The notes below the pieces were generated by a model that saw only the letters and a program-made list of their open reading frames with translations, was not told where the DNA came from and made no database searches. From Paraburkholderia oxyphila NBRC 105797 (lineage in GTDB: Bacteria; Pseudomonadota; Gammaproteobacteria; Burkholderiales; Burkholderiaceae), in assembly GCF_000685075.1 (NCBI RefSeq), contig NZ_BAYD01000039.1:1-64000 (forward strand): 64,000 nucleotides of DNA, read 5' to 3'. This document shows positions 36,100 through 44,091 of this stretch, piece by piece. Position numbers and translations under genes: made by a program. Numbering within the stretch: the stretch's first letter is position 1; each line of letters begins with the position of its first letter.

Positions 36100-36953
36100 T
36101 CCCCTATGCGGTTGACTACGTTAGAGCCACCAGCGTGGCGCATGCGCTTGCCGCGCTCGCCAGCGACCCCGACGCCCGCTTGCTGGCCGGGGGCCATTCG
36201 CTGATCCCGCTCATGAAGCTGCGCCTCACCGGCGTCTCGCGGCTCGTCGACATCGGCACGCTGCCGGAATTGCGAGGCATCGAGATCCATCCCGATCACA
36301 TTGCGATCGGTGCGGCGACCACGCATGCCGAGCTTGGCAGTCATGCCGGGCTGGCGGAGCGCCTGCCGTTGATCGCGCTGGCCGCGGGCGTCATTGCGGA
36401 TCCGACTGTGCGCAATCGCGGAACCCTCGGTGGCTCACTGGTCCACGCCGACCCGTCGGCGGACTGGCCCGCCGTCATGCTGGCGCTGGATGCGCGCATG
36501 GAAGTCACTGGCAGCGCTGGGGTGCGCGTGGTGCCCGCTGACGAATTCTTTGTCGGGCTCATGGCGTCGGCGGTGCAACAGGACGAGTTGCTGACGCGCA
36601 TTGTCGTTCCCTTGCCCGGGCCCGATCGCGTGGCCTACCGGAAATTCCGCCATCCCGCTTCGGGCTACGCCGTTGCCGCGGCCGCCGTTGCCTTGCGCTA
36701 CGCGGGCAATCGCTGTACGGGAGGCATGATCGGCGTGACCGGTGTAGCGGAAACAGCGTTCCGCGCTCATGCGGCTGAAGTAGAGCTGGGCCACGGGTTC
36801 ACCGGATCGGCGGAGGAAATCCGCCGCATTGTCGAGGCCGCTTTCGCCGACGTGACGCCGCTCGAAGACGGTTTCGCCGATGGCGCTTATCGCACGCAAC
36901 TGGCCAAAGTCATGCTCGGCCGGGCGCTCGCTGACGCGGCGCGGCTATCGTAG
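36096..36953 (+). CDS. Molybdenum hydroxylase FAD-binding (medium) subunit
   Basis: A 285-residue FAD subunit of the CO dehydrogenase medium-chain type. FAD motifs are AGGHSLIPLMKLRL (about residues 32-45) and TVRNRGTLGGSLVHADPSAD (about 105-124). The start ATG overlaps the stop of the large subunit (ATGA). It takes electrons from the 2Fe-2S clusters and passes them to an acceptor, possibly through the CoxG encoded upstream. Confidence 0.95.
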   Translation: MIPYAVDYVRATSVAHALAALASDPDARLLAGGHSLIPLMKLRLTGVSRLVDIGTLPELRGIEIHPDHIAIGAATTHAELGSHAGLAERLPLIALAAGVIADPTVRNRGTLGGSLVHADPSADWPAVMLALDARMEVTGSAGVRVVPADEFFVGLMASAVQQDELLTRIVVPLPGPDRVAYRKFRHPASGYAVAAAAVALRYAGNRCTGGMIGVTGVAETAFRAHAAEVELGHGFTGSAEEIRRIVEAAFADVTPLEDGFADGAYRTQLAKVMLGRALADAARLS

Positions 36954-36962
36954 GGGCCGCGG

Positions 36963-37580
36963 ATGATGAGGCCCTTCCGCATCACACGCATTGCGATCCC
37001 TGTTTATCTTGGACTCCTTTCTATCTCCGCACATAGCGGACAATCGTCGATTACCATGCAAACCGATCCTTTGATTCAAACTTCAGCGCAGCAAATCGCT
37101 GTCACCCACGTCACCCTGGAAGCCAGGGTCGATTTTGGGGCGTTCACGCAACACCTGGAAGCCTTGCTGGGCCGCTTCGACCCTTCCTCCCTCAAGGCAC
37201 TGCTGCAAACCGACCCGGCCGCAGCGGATGCCCGTCTCGCGAAGATGGAAGGGGATCAGGGATTGATGATCTTCTCGACGCAGAATCACGGGATGGTGCT
37301 CAATATCGCCGGGGCCCCGAGGCAAGCCATCCGCTACAACATCGGCAACCCGCGTGTTGCCATGCAGATGACGCGCCATGATATCCGTGCCGGTCTTTAT
37401 GCACCGCTGTCCGTGCTGGTCCATGAATCGGCGCCTGGCACGGTGCGGGTCGAGTACGACCAGCCCTCTACGCTGTTCGGCCAGTTCGGCAATGCGGATG
37501 TCGCCGCGGTGGGACGCGAGCTCGATGGCAAGCTCGCCAGAGTCATCGAGCATGCGGCGAGGCTGGCGGCGGCGTCTTGA
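36963..37580 (+). CDS. DUF302 domain protein
   Basis: A DUF302 protein of up to 205 residues, paralogous to the one at 5730. The core spans TLEARVDFGAFTQHLEALLG through QMTRHDIRAGLYAPLSVLVH. The first 31 residues look like a weak signal peptide (IAIPVYLGLLSISAHSG), and AGGGG precedes ATG 36963. An in-frame ATG at 37056 would give a cytoplasmic protein resembling the paralogue. It directly follows the hydroxylase FAD gene. Function unknown. Confidence 0.82.
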   Translation: MMRPFRITRIAIPVYLGLLSISAHSGQSSITMQTDPLIQTSAQQIAVTHVTLEARVDFGAFTQHLEALLGRFDPSSLKALLQTDPAAADARLAKMEGDQGLMIFSTQNHGMVLNIAGAPRQAIRYNIGNPRVAMQMTRHDIRAGLYAPLSVLVHESAPGTVRVEYDQPSTLFGQFGNADVAAVGRELDGKLARVIEHAARLAAAS

Positions 37581-37666
37581 GCCATCCCAACCTATTTTTC
37601 ATGGCGTGGCTTACGGTCCGTAAGCAGGCGATCGAACGCCCGGATTGCCGCGTTTTCCCGACTGCC

Positions 37667-37678
37667 GGGGGGGGGGGG
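37667..37678 (+). repeat. Homopolymeric G12 tract
   Basis: Twelve consecutive G residues lie about 125 bases upstream of the Nramp transporter start, in the gap after the DUF302 gene. Runs this long are rare outside phase-variable promoters and are prone to slippage, and also to sequencing error. Confidence 0.9.
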
Positions 37679-37805
37679 CGCAACGAGGCAAAACGATATC
37701 GGGACGATTCGAACGTTCAATTGTTCTCGGCGGCCAATTCCCGGCAACATGATTCCTGCCATCGTGCTGGCCGTTCGGCGGCCCGACTTGAACAGGAAGA
37801 ACGAC

Positions 37806-39107
37806 ATGAGCACCGCTGAAGGACAACTGGGACTGACCGAGCGTACCTCGCGAGCGATCGCCGGCGTGCTGGCCGGGCGCGACGACAGCTGGCGCTCGAA
37901 GCTGCTCTTCGCCGGACCCGCCGTCGTGGCGTCGATTGCCTATATGGACCCGGGCAACTTCGCGACCAACATCCAGGCGGGGGCGAAATACGGGTACTCG
38001 CTGCTCTGGGTCGTGCTGGCGGCCAATGTCATCGCCATGTTGTTTCAGGCGCTGTCCGCGAAGCTCGGCATCGTGACGAATCGCAATCTCGCACAGTTGA
38101 GCCGCGAGCATTTCCCGCTGCCGGTGGCCTATGGGATGTGGGGCGTGAGCGAAATCGCGGCGATGGCAACCGATCTTGCCGAGTTCCTCGGCGGCGCGAT
38201 CGGCCTGTCTCTGCTTTTTCACATCCCGTTACTGGTCGGCATGATCGTCACGGGCATCGTCACCTATGCGATTCTCACTGGAGAGAAGCAGGGGTTCCGC
38301 CCACTCGAGCTGGTGATTGGCGGCCTCATCGTAGCTGTCGCGCTGTCTTACGTGTTCGAGCTCTTGATCGTGCATGTCGATTGGCCCGCTGCGCTCAAGG
38401 GCACCGTCGTCCCCAGGCTTCACGGTGCCGATGCGCTGTCTGTCGCGGTCGGCATTCTCGGCGCCACGGTGATGCCGCACGCGATTTATCTGCACTCGGG
38501 GCTGACCCAGGGCCGCACGCGGGCTCGCAGCAATACGGAACGCTTCAAGCTCGTGCGCTTTTCGAATGTCGAGGTCATGGTCGCGCTCACCGTTGCCGGG
38601 CTCGTCAACATGGCGATGGTGATCATGGCGTCAGGGGCGTTTCATGCGGGCCATCCCGAAGTGGCCGAAATCGAAACGGCGTATCACAGCCTGACGCCGG
38701 TGCTCGGCGCGGCAGCAGCAGGCATCTTTCTCGTCGCGCTGCTGGCATCCGGTGTGTCCAGTTCAGTAGTCGGAACGATGGCCGGGCAGATGATCATGCA
38801 AGGCTTCACGGGGTGGCACATTCCGGTTTGGGTTCGCAGGCTCGTCACCATGGTGCCGGCGTTCGTTGTCGTCGCATGCGGTGTCAACGCGACCGAGGCG
38901 CTCGTCTACAGCCAGGTGGTGTTGAGCTTCGCCTTGCCTGTGCCGATGATCGCTCTCGTCATTCTCACTTCACGGCAAGACGTGATGGGACCGTTTGCGA
39001 ATCGCCGTTGGGTGGCCGGCCTGGCCATCCTTGGAACCGTGGTTATCCTGGCGCTCAACGGGGTGTTGCTTCTTCAGACCTTTGGTGTGGCGATTCCCGG
39101 ACTGTGA
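37806..39107 (+). CDS. mntH: Nramp-family divalent metal (Mn2+/Fe2+) transporter
   Basis: A 433-residue inner-membrane transporter of the Nramp/MntH family with about 11 helices. Helix one carries the metal-binding DPGNFATNIQAG motif and helix six the MPHAIYLHSG motif. These supply the Asp, Asn and Met ligands of the family, and the proton pathway is predicted intact. AGGAAG precedes ATG 37806; the frame is open upstream to 37749 without a better site. A G12 tract lies in its promoter region. Mn2+ or Fe2+ uptake driven by protons is expected. Confidence 0.95.
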   Translation: MSTAEGQLGLTERTSRAIAGVLAGRDDSWRSKLLFAGPAVVASIAYMDPGNFATNIQAGAKYGYSLLWVVLAANVIAMLFQALSAKLGIVTNRNLAQLSREHFPLPVAYGMWGVSEIAAMATDLAEFLGGAIGLSLLFHIPLLVGMIVTGIVTYAILTGEKQGFRPLELVIGGLIVAVALSYVFELLIVHVDWPAALKGTVVPRLHGADALSVAVGILGATVMPHAIYLHSGLTQGRTRARSNTERFKLVRFSNVEVMVALTVAGLVNMAMVIMASGAFHAGHPEVAEIETAYHSLTPVLGAAAAGIFLVALLASGVSSSVVGTMAGQMIMQGFTGWHIPVWVRRLVTMVPAFVVVACGVNATEALVYSQVVLSFALPVPMIALVILTSRQDVMGPFANRRWVAGLAILGTVVILALNGVLLLQTFGVAIPGL

Positions 39108-39257
39108 TGGGGGCCCCGCGGCGATTGTTCGGGTTATGCGAAAGCATATTTCGTCCCGGCCTCGTTGATCTTCGTGCGCTAGCGCGTACTCTGTCAAACA
39201 GGAGGCGTCGAATCTGGCGCAGCGCGAATCGTAGAGTACTGAGGCAAGGAGCAGGAA

Positions 39258-39422
39258 ATGGACATCCTGAACGTCGCCCGACAATCCGGCATGACGATCG
39301 TGCTCGACGCACGCATCGGACAACAGGAATATCACTCGGTGCACAGCAGCGTGGCTGCACTGGAGCGATTCGCTGCGCTGATAGCCGCGGCGAAACAGGC
39401 CGAAGCCAAAGAGCAACACTAA
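39258..39422 (+). CDS. Small conserved-type hypothetical protein (54 residues)
   Basis: A 54-residue frame starting ATGGACATCCTG behind AAGGAGCAGGAA, a good ribosome site, and ending at TAA. The product begins MDILNVARQSGMTIVLDAR and ends with an Ala/Lys/Glu-rich helix (ALIAAAKQAEAKEQH). Layout is strand-turn-strand-helix. I recall similar short proteins in Burkholderia genomes but cannot name a family. It lies 150 bases after the Nramp gene. It has no signal peptide or membrane segment. Confidence 0.65.
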   Translation: MDILNVARQSGMTIVLDARIGQQEYHSVHSSVAALERFAALIAAAKQAEAKEQH

Positions 39423-39510
39423 CTTGTCCTGCTAGCGAGATGCGGGACATTCTTCAATAGCCGACATTCAACCGTTTTCCGCGATGACGCGGGAAACAGG
39501 AGCATCGAAC

Positions 39511-40275
39511 GTGGTGAATCTGTTTGACCTCACAGCAAAAGTCGCCGTCGTAACGGCATCCACCAAGGGCATGGGCCTGGCTATTGCGCGAGCACTCGGC
39601 GCAGCGGGAGCGAAGCTCGTCATCTCTGGACGCACCCAGGAAACGGCCGATGCGGCCGCCGCGAAGTTGCGCGACGAAGACGGCTTCGAAGTCGCGGCAT
39701 TCGCGTGCGATATCACGGACCCCGCGAGCGTGCAGCGTTTCGCGGCCGATGCGCTTGCCGCCTTCGGGCGCGTGGACGCGCTCGTGCTCAATGCGGCGGG
39801 CAATCCTCCCGCGGGCCCGATGCTGGGCCAGACGGCGGAGGAATTCGACAAGACCATGGCCGAAGGGGTGCGCGGCAGCTTCTCGCTTGTCCAGGCGCTC
39901 GCTCCGCAGATGGTCGAACGCAAATACGGCTCGATCGTCTTGATGTCGAGCCGCGCAGCGAAGCGCGGCACGGGTGTGCTCGGCCTGTACGGCATGGCCA
40001 AGGCGTCGATCGACCAGCTCGTGCGCAATCTGGCCGTCGAGCTCGGGCCGTCGAACATCAACGTCAACTCGATCAATCCGGGCGCGGTGCGCACGGACTT
40101 CTCGCGCATGCTTTGGGAGAACCCCGAGCGCGAGAAGATGACGGTTTCGACCATTCCGATGGGACGCATTGCCGAGCCTGAGGATGTGGCCGGCCTGGCG
40201 CTTCTGCTCGTGTCGGGCGCCGGCCACTATATCAATGGCCAGAGCATCAGCGTGGATGGTGGCGGTACGGCTTAA
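39511..40275 (+). CDS. Short-chain dehydrogenase/reductase
   Basis: A 254-residue SDR. The cofactor motif is TASTKGMGLAIA near residue 15, with RTQE after strand two, hinting at NADP preference. NAAGNPP follows, then the catalytic Ser (MSSRAAK), Tyr-x3-Lys (YGMAKAS) and the C-terminal YINGQSISVDGGG. AGGAGC seven bases upstream of GTG 39511 supports that start; an ATG at 39484 is in frame. It precedes the Rieske/hydroxylase operon on the same strand but is separated by 420 bases and a large inverted repeat, so its link to picolinate breakdown is uncertain. Confidence 0.9.
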   Translation: MVNLFDLTAKVAVVTASTKGMGLAIARALGAAGAKLVISGRTQETADAAAAKLRDEDGFEVAAFACDITDPASVQRFAADALAAFGRVDALVLNAAGNPPAGPMLGQTAEEFDKTMAEGVRGSFSLVQALAPQMVERKYGSIVLMSSRAAKRGTGVLGLYGMAKASIDQLVRNLAVELGPSNINVNSINPGAVRTDFSRMLWENPEREKMTVSTIPMGRIAEPEDVAGLALLLVSGAGHYINGQSISVDGGGTA

Positions 40276-40415
40276 GGCCGCCTTGCGGCCATCCGCGTCG
40301 CCGGCGCCGGGGTCCACATCAATCACCCAATCGCCTTGTGGCAGGCCATGACAGGTCGTGCACGCACCCTGCGGCCTGTTCGGCGATAAATCCGCGATAC
40401 AGCATCGGCAAGTTT

Positions 40416-40470
40416 GCCGTGCGTGAGTCTGGTACGCGTGATGTATTCGCGCACCAGACTCACGCACGGC
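40416..40470. repeat. Perfect 18-base inverted repeat with 19-base loop
   Basis: GCCGTGCGTGAGTCTGGT at 40416-40433 is exactly complementary to 40453-40470. It lies 140 bases after the SDR stop in the 423-base gap before the Rieske operon, with no T-run after it. It may be a factor-dependent terminator, a recombination or mobile-element remnant, or an RNA structure. The rest of the gap holds the operator at 40664 and no gene that I can support. Confidence 0.75.
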
Positions 40471-40663
40471 GCTGATCCCGCCCGAATGCCAGATAAAGAT
40501 CGAACAAGCGCCCACTGTGCCGTCTGCCGCCTCATCAAGCCAGCGCGGCCACGCGAACCTGTCTCCCGCCTCGATTGCTGCCCACCGGTCCGTAGACCGG
40601 TCGGGTAAACCTTTAATTTTGAAAAGATTGACGCCACCAGCGGATGTGCTTACGATCCATTTC

Positions 40664-40677
40664 GTCAGCATACTGAT
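40664..40677. promoter_or_regulatory. Candidate PicR-type operator GTCAGCATACTGAT
   Basis: TCAG-CATA-CTGA, a 4+4+4 inverted repeat, ends 21 bases before the ferredoxin start. The same TCAG-N4-CTGA pattern recurs at 48600, 56597 and 56734. A MarR protein bound here would overlap the promoter or ribosome site of the Rieske/hydroxylase operon. Confidence 0.7.
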
Positions 40678-40698
40678 CAATTTGGCGGAGCAGCTCAA

Positions 40699-41004
40699 AT
40701 GGCACTCGTATTTGCGGCGAACCTTTCGGAGCTCGTGGAAGACGAGCCGCTTCCGGTGAGGCTGGGCGAAGAGCACATCGCCCTGTATCTGCTCGATGGC
40801 GAAGTGCGTGCAACGCACAACGTTTGCACGCACCAGTTCGCCTTGCTGAGCGACGGTTATATGGAGGACGGCTGCATCGAGTGTCCTCTGCACCAGGGCA
40901 AGTTCGATATCAGGACGGGCGCCGCGGTTTGTGCGCCTGTCACCCAGCCGATCCGCGTGTACCCGGTCCATGTCGAGGGCGACGCGATCATGGTCGATCT
41001 CTGA
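40699..41004 (+). CDS. Rieske ferredoxin component (candidate 6-hydroxypicolinate monooxygenase system)
   Basis: A 101-residue Rieske [2Fe-2S] ferredoxin. Ligands are Cys43 and His45 (CTH) and Cys62 and His65 (CPLH), with the usual loop GCIECPLHQGKFDIRTGAA. It would shuttle electrons from the reductase to the oxygenase encoded next. Its stop overlaps the start of the reductase gene by one base. It is the first gene of a seven-gene operon preceded by a MarR-type operator. Assignment to a PicB-like four-component 6-hydroxypicolinate monooxygenase rests on context. Confidence 0.93.
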   Translation: MALVFAANLSELVEDEPLPVRLGEEHIALYLLDGEVRATHNVCTHQFALLSDGYMEDGCIECPLHQGKFDIRTGAAVCAPVTQPIRVYPVHVEGDAIMVDL

Positions 41005-42242
41005 TGAGCGGCGAAGCCATGGACGATACGATTCTGGTCGTGGGTGGAGGGCAGGCGGGCGGGTGTGCTGCACAAGCGCTGCGTGCCGGCGGCTTCGAGG
41101 GGCGCGTGATCATCGTGGGGAATGAAAGCTGGCGGCCCTACGAGCGCCCCCCACTATCGAAGGACGTTCTTCTCGCGACTGACGATACCGATTGCTTCAA
41201 GGGTTGGCTCCACGAAGCGACGTTTTACGACGATGCGTCGGTGGAGCGCATCGTCGCCAACGTGACGCATCTCGACACCCATCGGCGCGTGGCCGTGCTC
41301 GGGAGCGGACGCGAACTGCGCTATGACCGCTGCTTGCTGGCGACCGGCGGCCGCGCGCGCGGTCTCGCTGGCGTGCAGCACGGCCCGCGTGTCGCATCGC
41401 TGCGCACGCTGGATGACGCCATGCGTTTGCGCAGCCTGATGGCTCGGGCGAAGTCTGTTGCGGTCGTCGGTGGCGGCTTTCTTGGCCTCGAGTTCGCAGC
41501 GAGCGCGCGTGCGCGCGGCCTGGAGGTGGTCGTCTTCGAGGCCGGTGCGCGTCTGCTTTCAAAGGCGATGCCGGCTGCGTTCTCCGGACAACTGCACGCC
41601 AAACATGAAGCGCATGGCGTGCGCATCGTCCTTGACGCGGGTTCAGTTCGTATAGCGGAGTCGGACTCGGCCGTCGTCGTGACGAGCGCCATCGGGACAT
41701 CGTCGTTCGACTTTTGCGTGGTGGCGGTCGGGCAGGAGCCGAACGACGAGATTGCGCGTGCTTCGCGCATCGACGTAAGCAACGGCATCGTCGTTGACGA
41801 GTATTGCCGTACTTCGGCGCCATACGTGTATGCGGCCGGCGATTGCGCCAATTTTCCGCTTGGCGCGGCGGCTCGCGCGACGCGGCTCGAATCGTGGCAG
41901 AACGCGCAGGAGCAGGGGGTCGCGGCCGCCCGGAACATGTTGGGCGAGAGCTACGCGTATCGGCCCACGCCGTGGTTCTGGACGGACCAGTATGACTGGA
42001 ACATCCAGATGCTTGGGATGCCGAACGAAAGCGTGGACCGCTGGATCGCCCGCCCGGGTGCCGGTGACAAGACGTTGCTCATCGGACTGCGCGAGAACGT
42101 TATCGTTTATGTGCTGGCGTTGAACCAGGGGGGCGAGTTGCGTGCGCTCAGGCGCCTCGTGGAACAGGCCGTGCGGGTGGAGCCGGACCAGCTTGCCGAT
42201 ATGAGCGTGAAGCTGCGCAAGCTCGAACAGCTCGCCCATTAA
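41004..42242 (+). CDS. FAD-dependent ferredoxin reductase component
   Basis: A 412-residue pyridine-nucleotide-disulfide-type reductase like BphA4 or HcaD. FAD motif VVGGGQAGGCAAQALR is near residue 10. An NAD motif (VAVVGGGFLGLEFAA) lies in the middle, and YVYAAGDCANFPLG is the second FAD site. The C-terminal domain begins near WFWTDQYDWNIQMLG. It moves electrons from NAD(P)H to the Rieske ferredoxin. Start and stop positions indicate coupling to the ferredoxin gene, and 16 bases separate it from the oxygenase. Confidence 0.93.
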   Translation: MSGEAMDDTILVVGGGQAGGCAAQALRAGGFEGRVIIVGNESWRPYERPPLSKDVLLATDDTDCFKGWLHEATFYDDASVERIVANVTHLDTHRRVAVLGSGRELRYDRCLLATGGRARGLAGVQHGPRVASLRTLDDAMRLRSLMARAKSVAVVGGGFLGLEFAASARARGLEVVVFEAGARLLSKAMPAAFSGQLHAKHEAHGVRIVLDAGSVRIAESDSAVVVTSAIGTSSFDFCVVAVGQEPNDEIARASRIDVSNGIVVDEYCRTSAPYVYAAGDCANFPLGAAARATRLESWQNAQEQGVAAARNMLGESYAYRPTPWFWTDQYDWNIQMLGMPNESVDRWIARPGAGDKTLLIGLRENVIVYVLALNQGGELRALRRLVEQAVRVEPDQLADMSVKLRKLEQLAH

Positions 42243-42258
42243 GTTTCTGGAGACAATT

Positions 42259-43551
42259 GTGTATTCATGTGAAACCATCATCGGTGGCGCCGCGGCTTCA
42301 GGCAAAAACGCGCCCGTCGACTCGCTCGCGTGGCCGGAAGAGGGCCTGCAAACCATCCCCGACTGGGTCTACACGAGCGAGTCGGTCTATGCACGCGAAG
42401 TCGAGCGCATCTTTCACGGGCGTACCTGGAACTTCGTCGCGCTGGAGGCCGAGGTGCCGAACGCGGGCGATTACAAGCGCTCATACGTCGGGCCGACTCC
42501 GGTGGTCGTGTCGCGTGCCGAAGACGGATCGATCAACGTGTTCGAAAACCGCTGCGCGCATCGCGGCGCGGAGTTTTGCCGCCACAGCAGGGGCAATAAC
42601 AAAGAGTTCGTTTGTCCCTATCATCAATGGTCATATGACCTGAAGGGCAACTTGCAGGGCATTCCGTTCAAACGGGGTGTGAACCGGCAAGGGGGGATGC
42701 CCAAGGACTTCCGGAACGAGCAGCATGGACTGCGCAAGCTTGCTGTCGCCGCGCGCAACGGCGTGGTATTCGCATCGTTCGCGTCGGAGATGGAGTCGCT
42801 CGAGGCGTATCTGACGCCGGAGATCCTGAAGGACTTCGATGCCGTCTTCACGGGCAAGCCGTTGCGCATTCTCGGCTTCTACAAGAATGAGCTGCCATGC
42901 AACTGGAAGATGTATCACGAGAACCTGAAGGACCCCTATCACGCCACGCTGCTGCATTCGTTTCTGGTGGTCTTCGGCCTGCTCGTGGCGGGCAACCGCT
43001 CCGCGATGGTGGCCGACAGCAAGTACGGCATCCACGGCACGATGGCCTCGGCGAAGAGCGACACGCTCTACGCCAGCGTGGATGAGGACAAGAAGAAGGA
43101 AATGCGCTCGTTCCACGAGGGCATGACGCTGCGCGACGAACGCTTTCTTGAGTTCGTGAAGGAGTTCGACTCGGAGTGGTCGGTCACCATGCAGACGATC
43201 TGGCCGAACCTGATCGTGCAGCGCGAGATGAACACCCTGGGTGTGCGCCATATCGTGCCGAATGGCCCGAACAGCATGGTCATGCTCTGGACCATGTTCG
43301 GCTATGAAGACGATTCGGACGAGATGACCCGGCACCGCCTGCGCCAGGGCAACCTGATGGGCCCCTCGGGCTTTCTCGGCCTTGAGGACAACGAGGCGAT
43401 GAAGTTCGTGCAGGAAGGCGTGCGCCGTTCCGTGACCGACCGCAGCATCATCCGCCTCGACGGCGACAAGGTCGGCACCGCAGACAATCTGATCTCGGAA
43501 GCCGCCATTCGGGCGATGTACAAGCACTATCGTGAAGTCATGGGGTTCTAG
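42259..43551 (+). CDS. Rieske non-heme iron oxygenase, alpha subunit
   Basis: A 430-residue oxygenase subunit starting at GTG. The Rieske cluster is bound by Cys99, His101 (CAHRG) and Cys119, His122 (CPYH). The mononuclear iron motif is NLKDPYHATLLHSF, giving His228 and His233 after Asp225. A C-terminal Asp would complete the facial triad. It is a ring-hydroxylating enzyme. In a locus that also has a molybdenum hydroxylase, a decarboxylase and the 2,5-dihydroxypyridine pathway, 3-hydroxylation of 6-hydroxypicolinate is the best-fitting reaction (inference by analogy with the Alcaligenes pic cluster). Confidence 0.93.
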   Translation: MYSCETIIGGAAASGKNAPVDSLAWPEEGLQTIPDWVYTSESVYAREVERIFHGRTWNFVALEAEVPNAGDYKRSYVGPTPVVVSRAEDGSINVFENRCAHRGAEFCRHSRGNNKEFVCPYHQWSYDLKGNLQGIPFKRGVNRQGGMPKDFRNEQHGLRKLAVAARNGVVFASFASEMESLEAYLTPEILKDFDAVFTGKPLRILGFYKNELPCNWKMYHENLKDPYHATLLHSFLVVFGLLVAGNRSAMVADSKYGIHGTMASAKSDTLYASVDEDKKKEMRSFHEGMTLRDERFLEFVKEFDSEWSVTMQTIWPNLIVQREMNTLGVRHIVPNGPNSMVMLWTMFGYEDDSDEMTRHRLRQGNLMGPSGFLGLEDNEAMKFVQEGVRRSVTDRSIIRLDGDKVGTADNLISEAAIRAMYKHYREVMGF

Positions 43552-44061
43552 ATGCTGCCAGGTTTCGAAAAAAAGGCCATTGCGTACGACAAGGCGCTGA
43601 TCGCACGCGCAGCCGTCGAGGATTTCCATGCCGAATATTGCGCCGCGCTGGATGGGGGCGACATCGAGCGCTGGCCCGAATTCTTCACGGAGGGCTGCCT
43701 GTACCGCGTGACCGAATACGAGAACGCGGCGCGCGGGTTGCCGGTCGGTCTCGTGTATGCGGAGGGCCGCGACATGCTCCATGATCGCGCGGTAGCGATT
43801 GCCCGCACGCAGATGTTCGCGCCGCGGCAAATGCTGCATTTCGTCTCGAACGTCCGGATTCTCGATGCCAACGACGAAGAGATCGTTGCGCAGAGCAACT
43901 ATATGTTGCTGCAGACCCTTGTAGAAGGCGCCACCACGCTGCATCAGGCTGGACGCCTTTTTGATCGCTTCGCACGCCGTGGTAACGTCCTGCTGCTCAA
44001 GGAACGTCAGGCGGTGTATGACACGGCGGTGATCGCGAACGACCTGGCGTATCCGGTCTGA
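43552..44061 (+). CDS. Ring-hydroxylating oxygenase, beta subunit
   Basis: A 169-residue small subunit with the NTF2-like fold of ring-hydroxylating dioxygenase beta chains: VEDFHAEYCAALDGGDIERW, FFTEGCLYRVTEYENAARG, then SNYMLLQTLVEG. It has no catalytic residues of its own and stabilises the oxygenase hexamer. It starts on the base after the alpha-subunit stop, giving tight coupling. Presence of a beta subunit places the enzyme among two-subunit oxygenases and away from monomeric phthalate-type ones. Confidence 0.93.
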   Translation: MLPGFEKKAIAYDKALIARAAVEDFHAEYCAALDGGDIERWPEFFTEGCLYRVTEYENAARGLPVGLVYAEGRDMLHDRAVAIARTQMFAPRQMLHFVSNVRILDANDEEIVAQSNYMLLQTLVEGATTLHQAGRLFDRFARRGNVLLLKERQAVYDTAVIANDLAYPV

Positions 44062-44091
44062 GCATCGGCGCATGGAAATGGGAGAAACGCG

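Noticed and set aside
32679..36953. Calling the first Mo hydroxylase an aerobic CO dehydrogenase
   Set aside because: The large subunit lacks the Cys-containing AYRCSFR active-site loop and has AYRGAGR instead.
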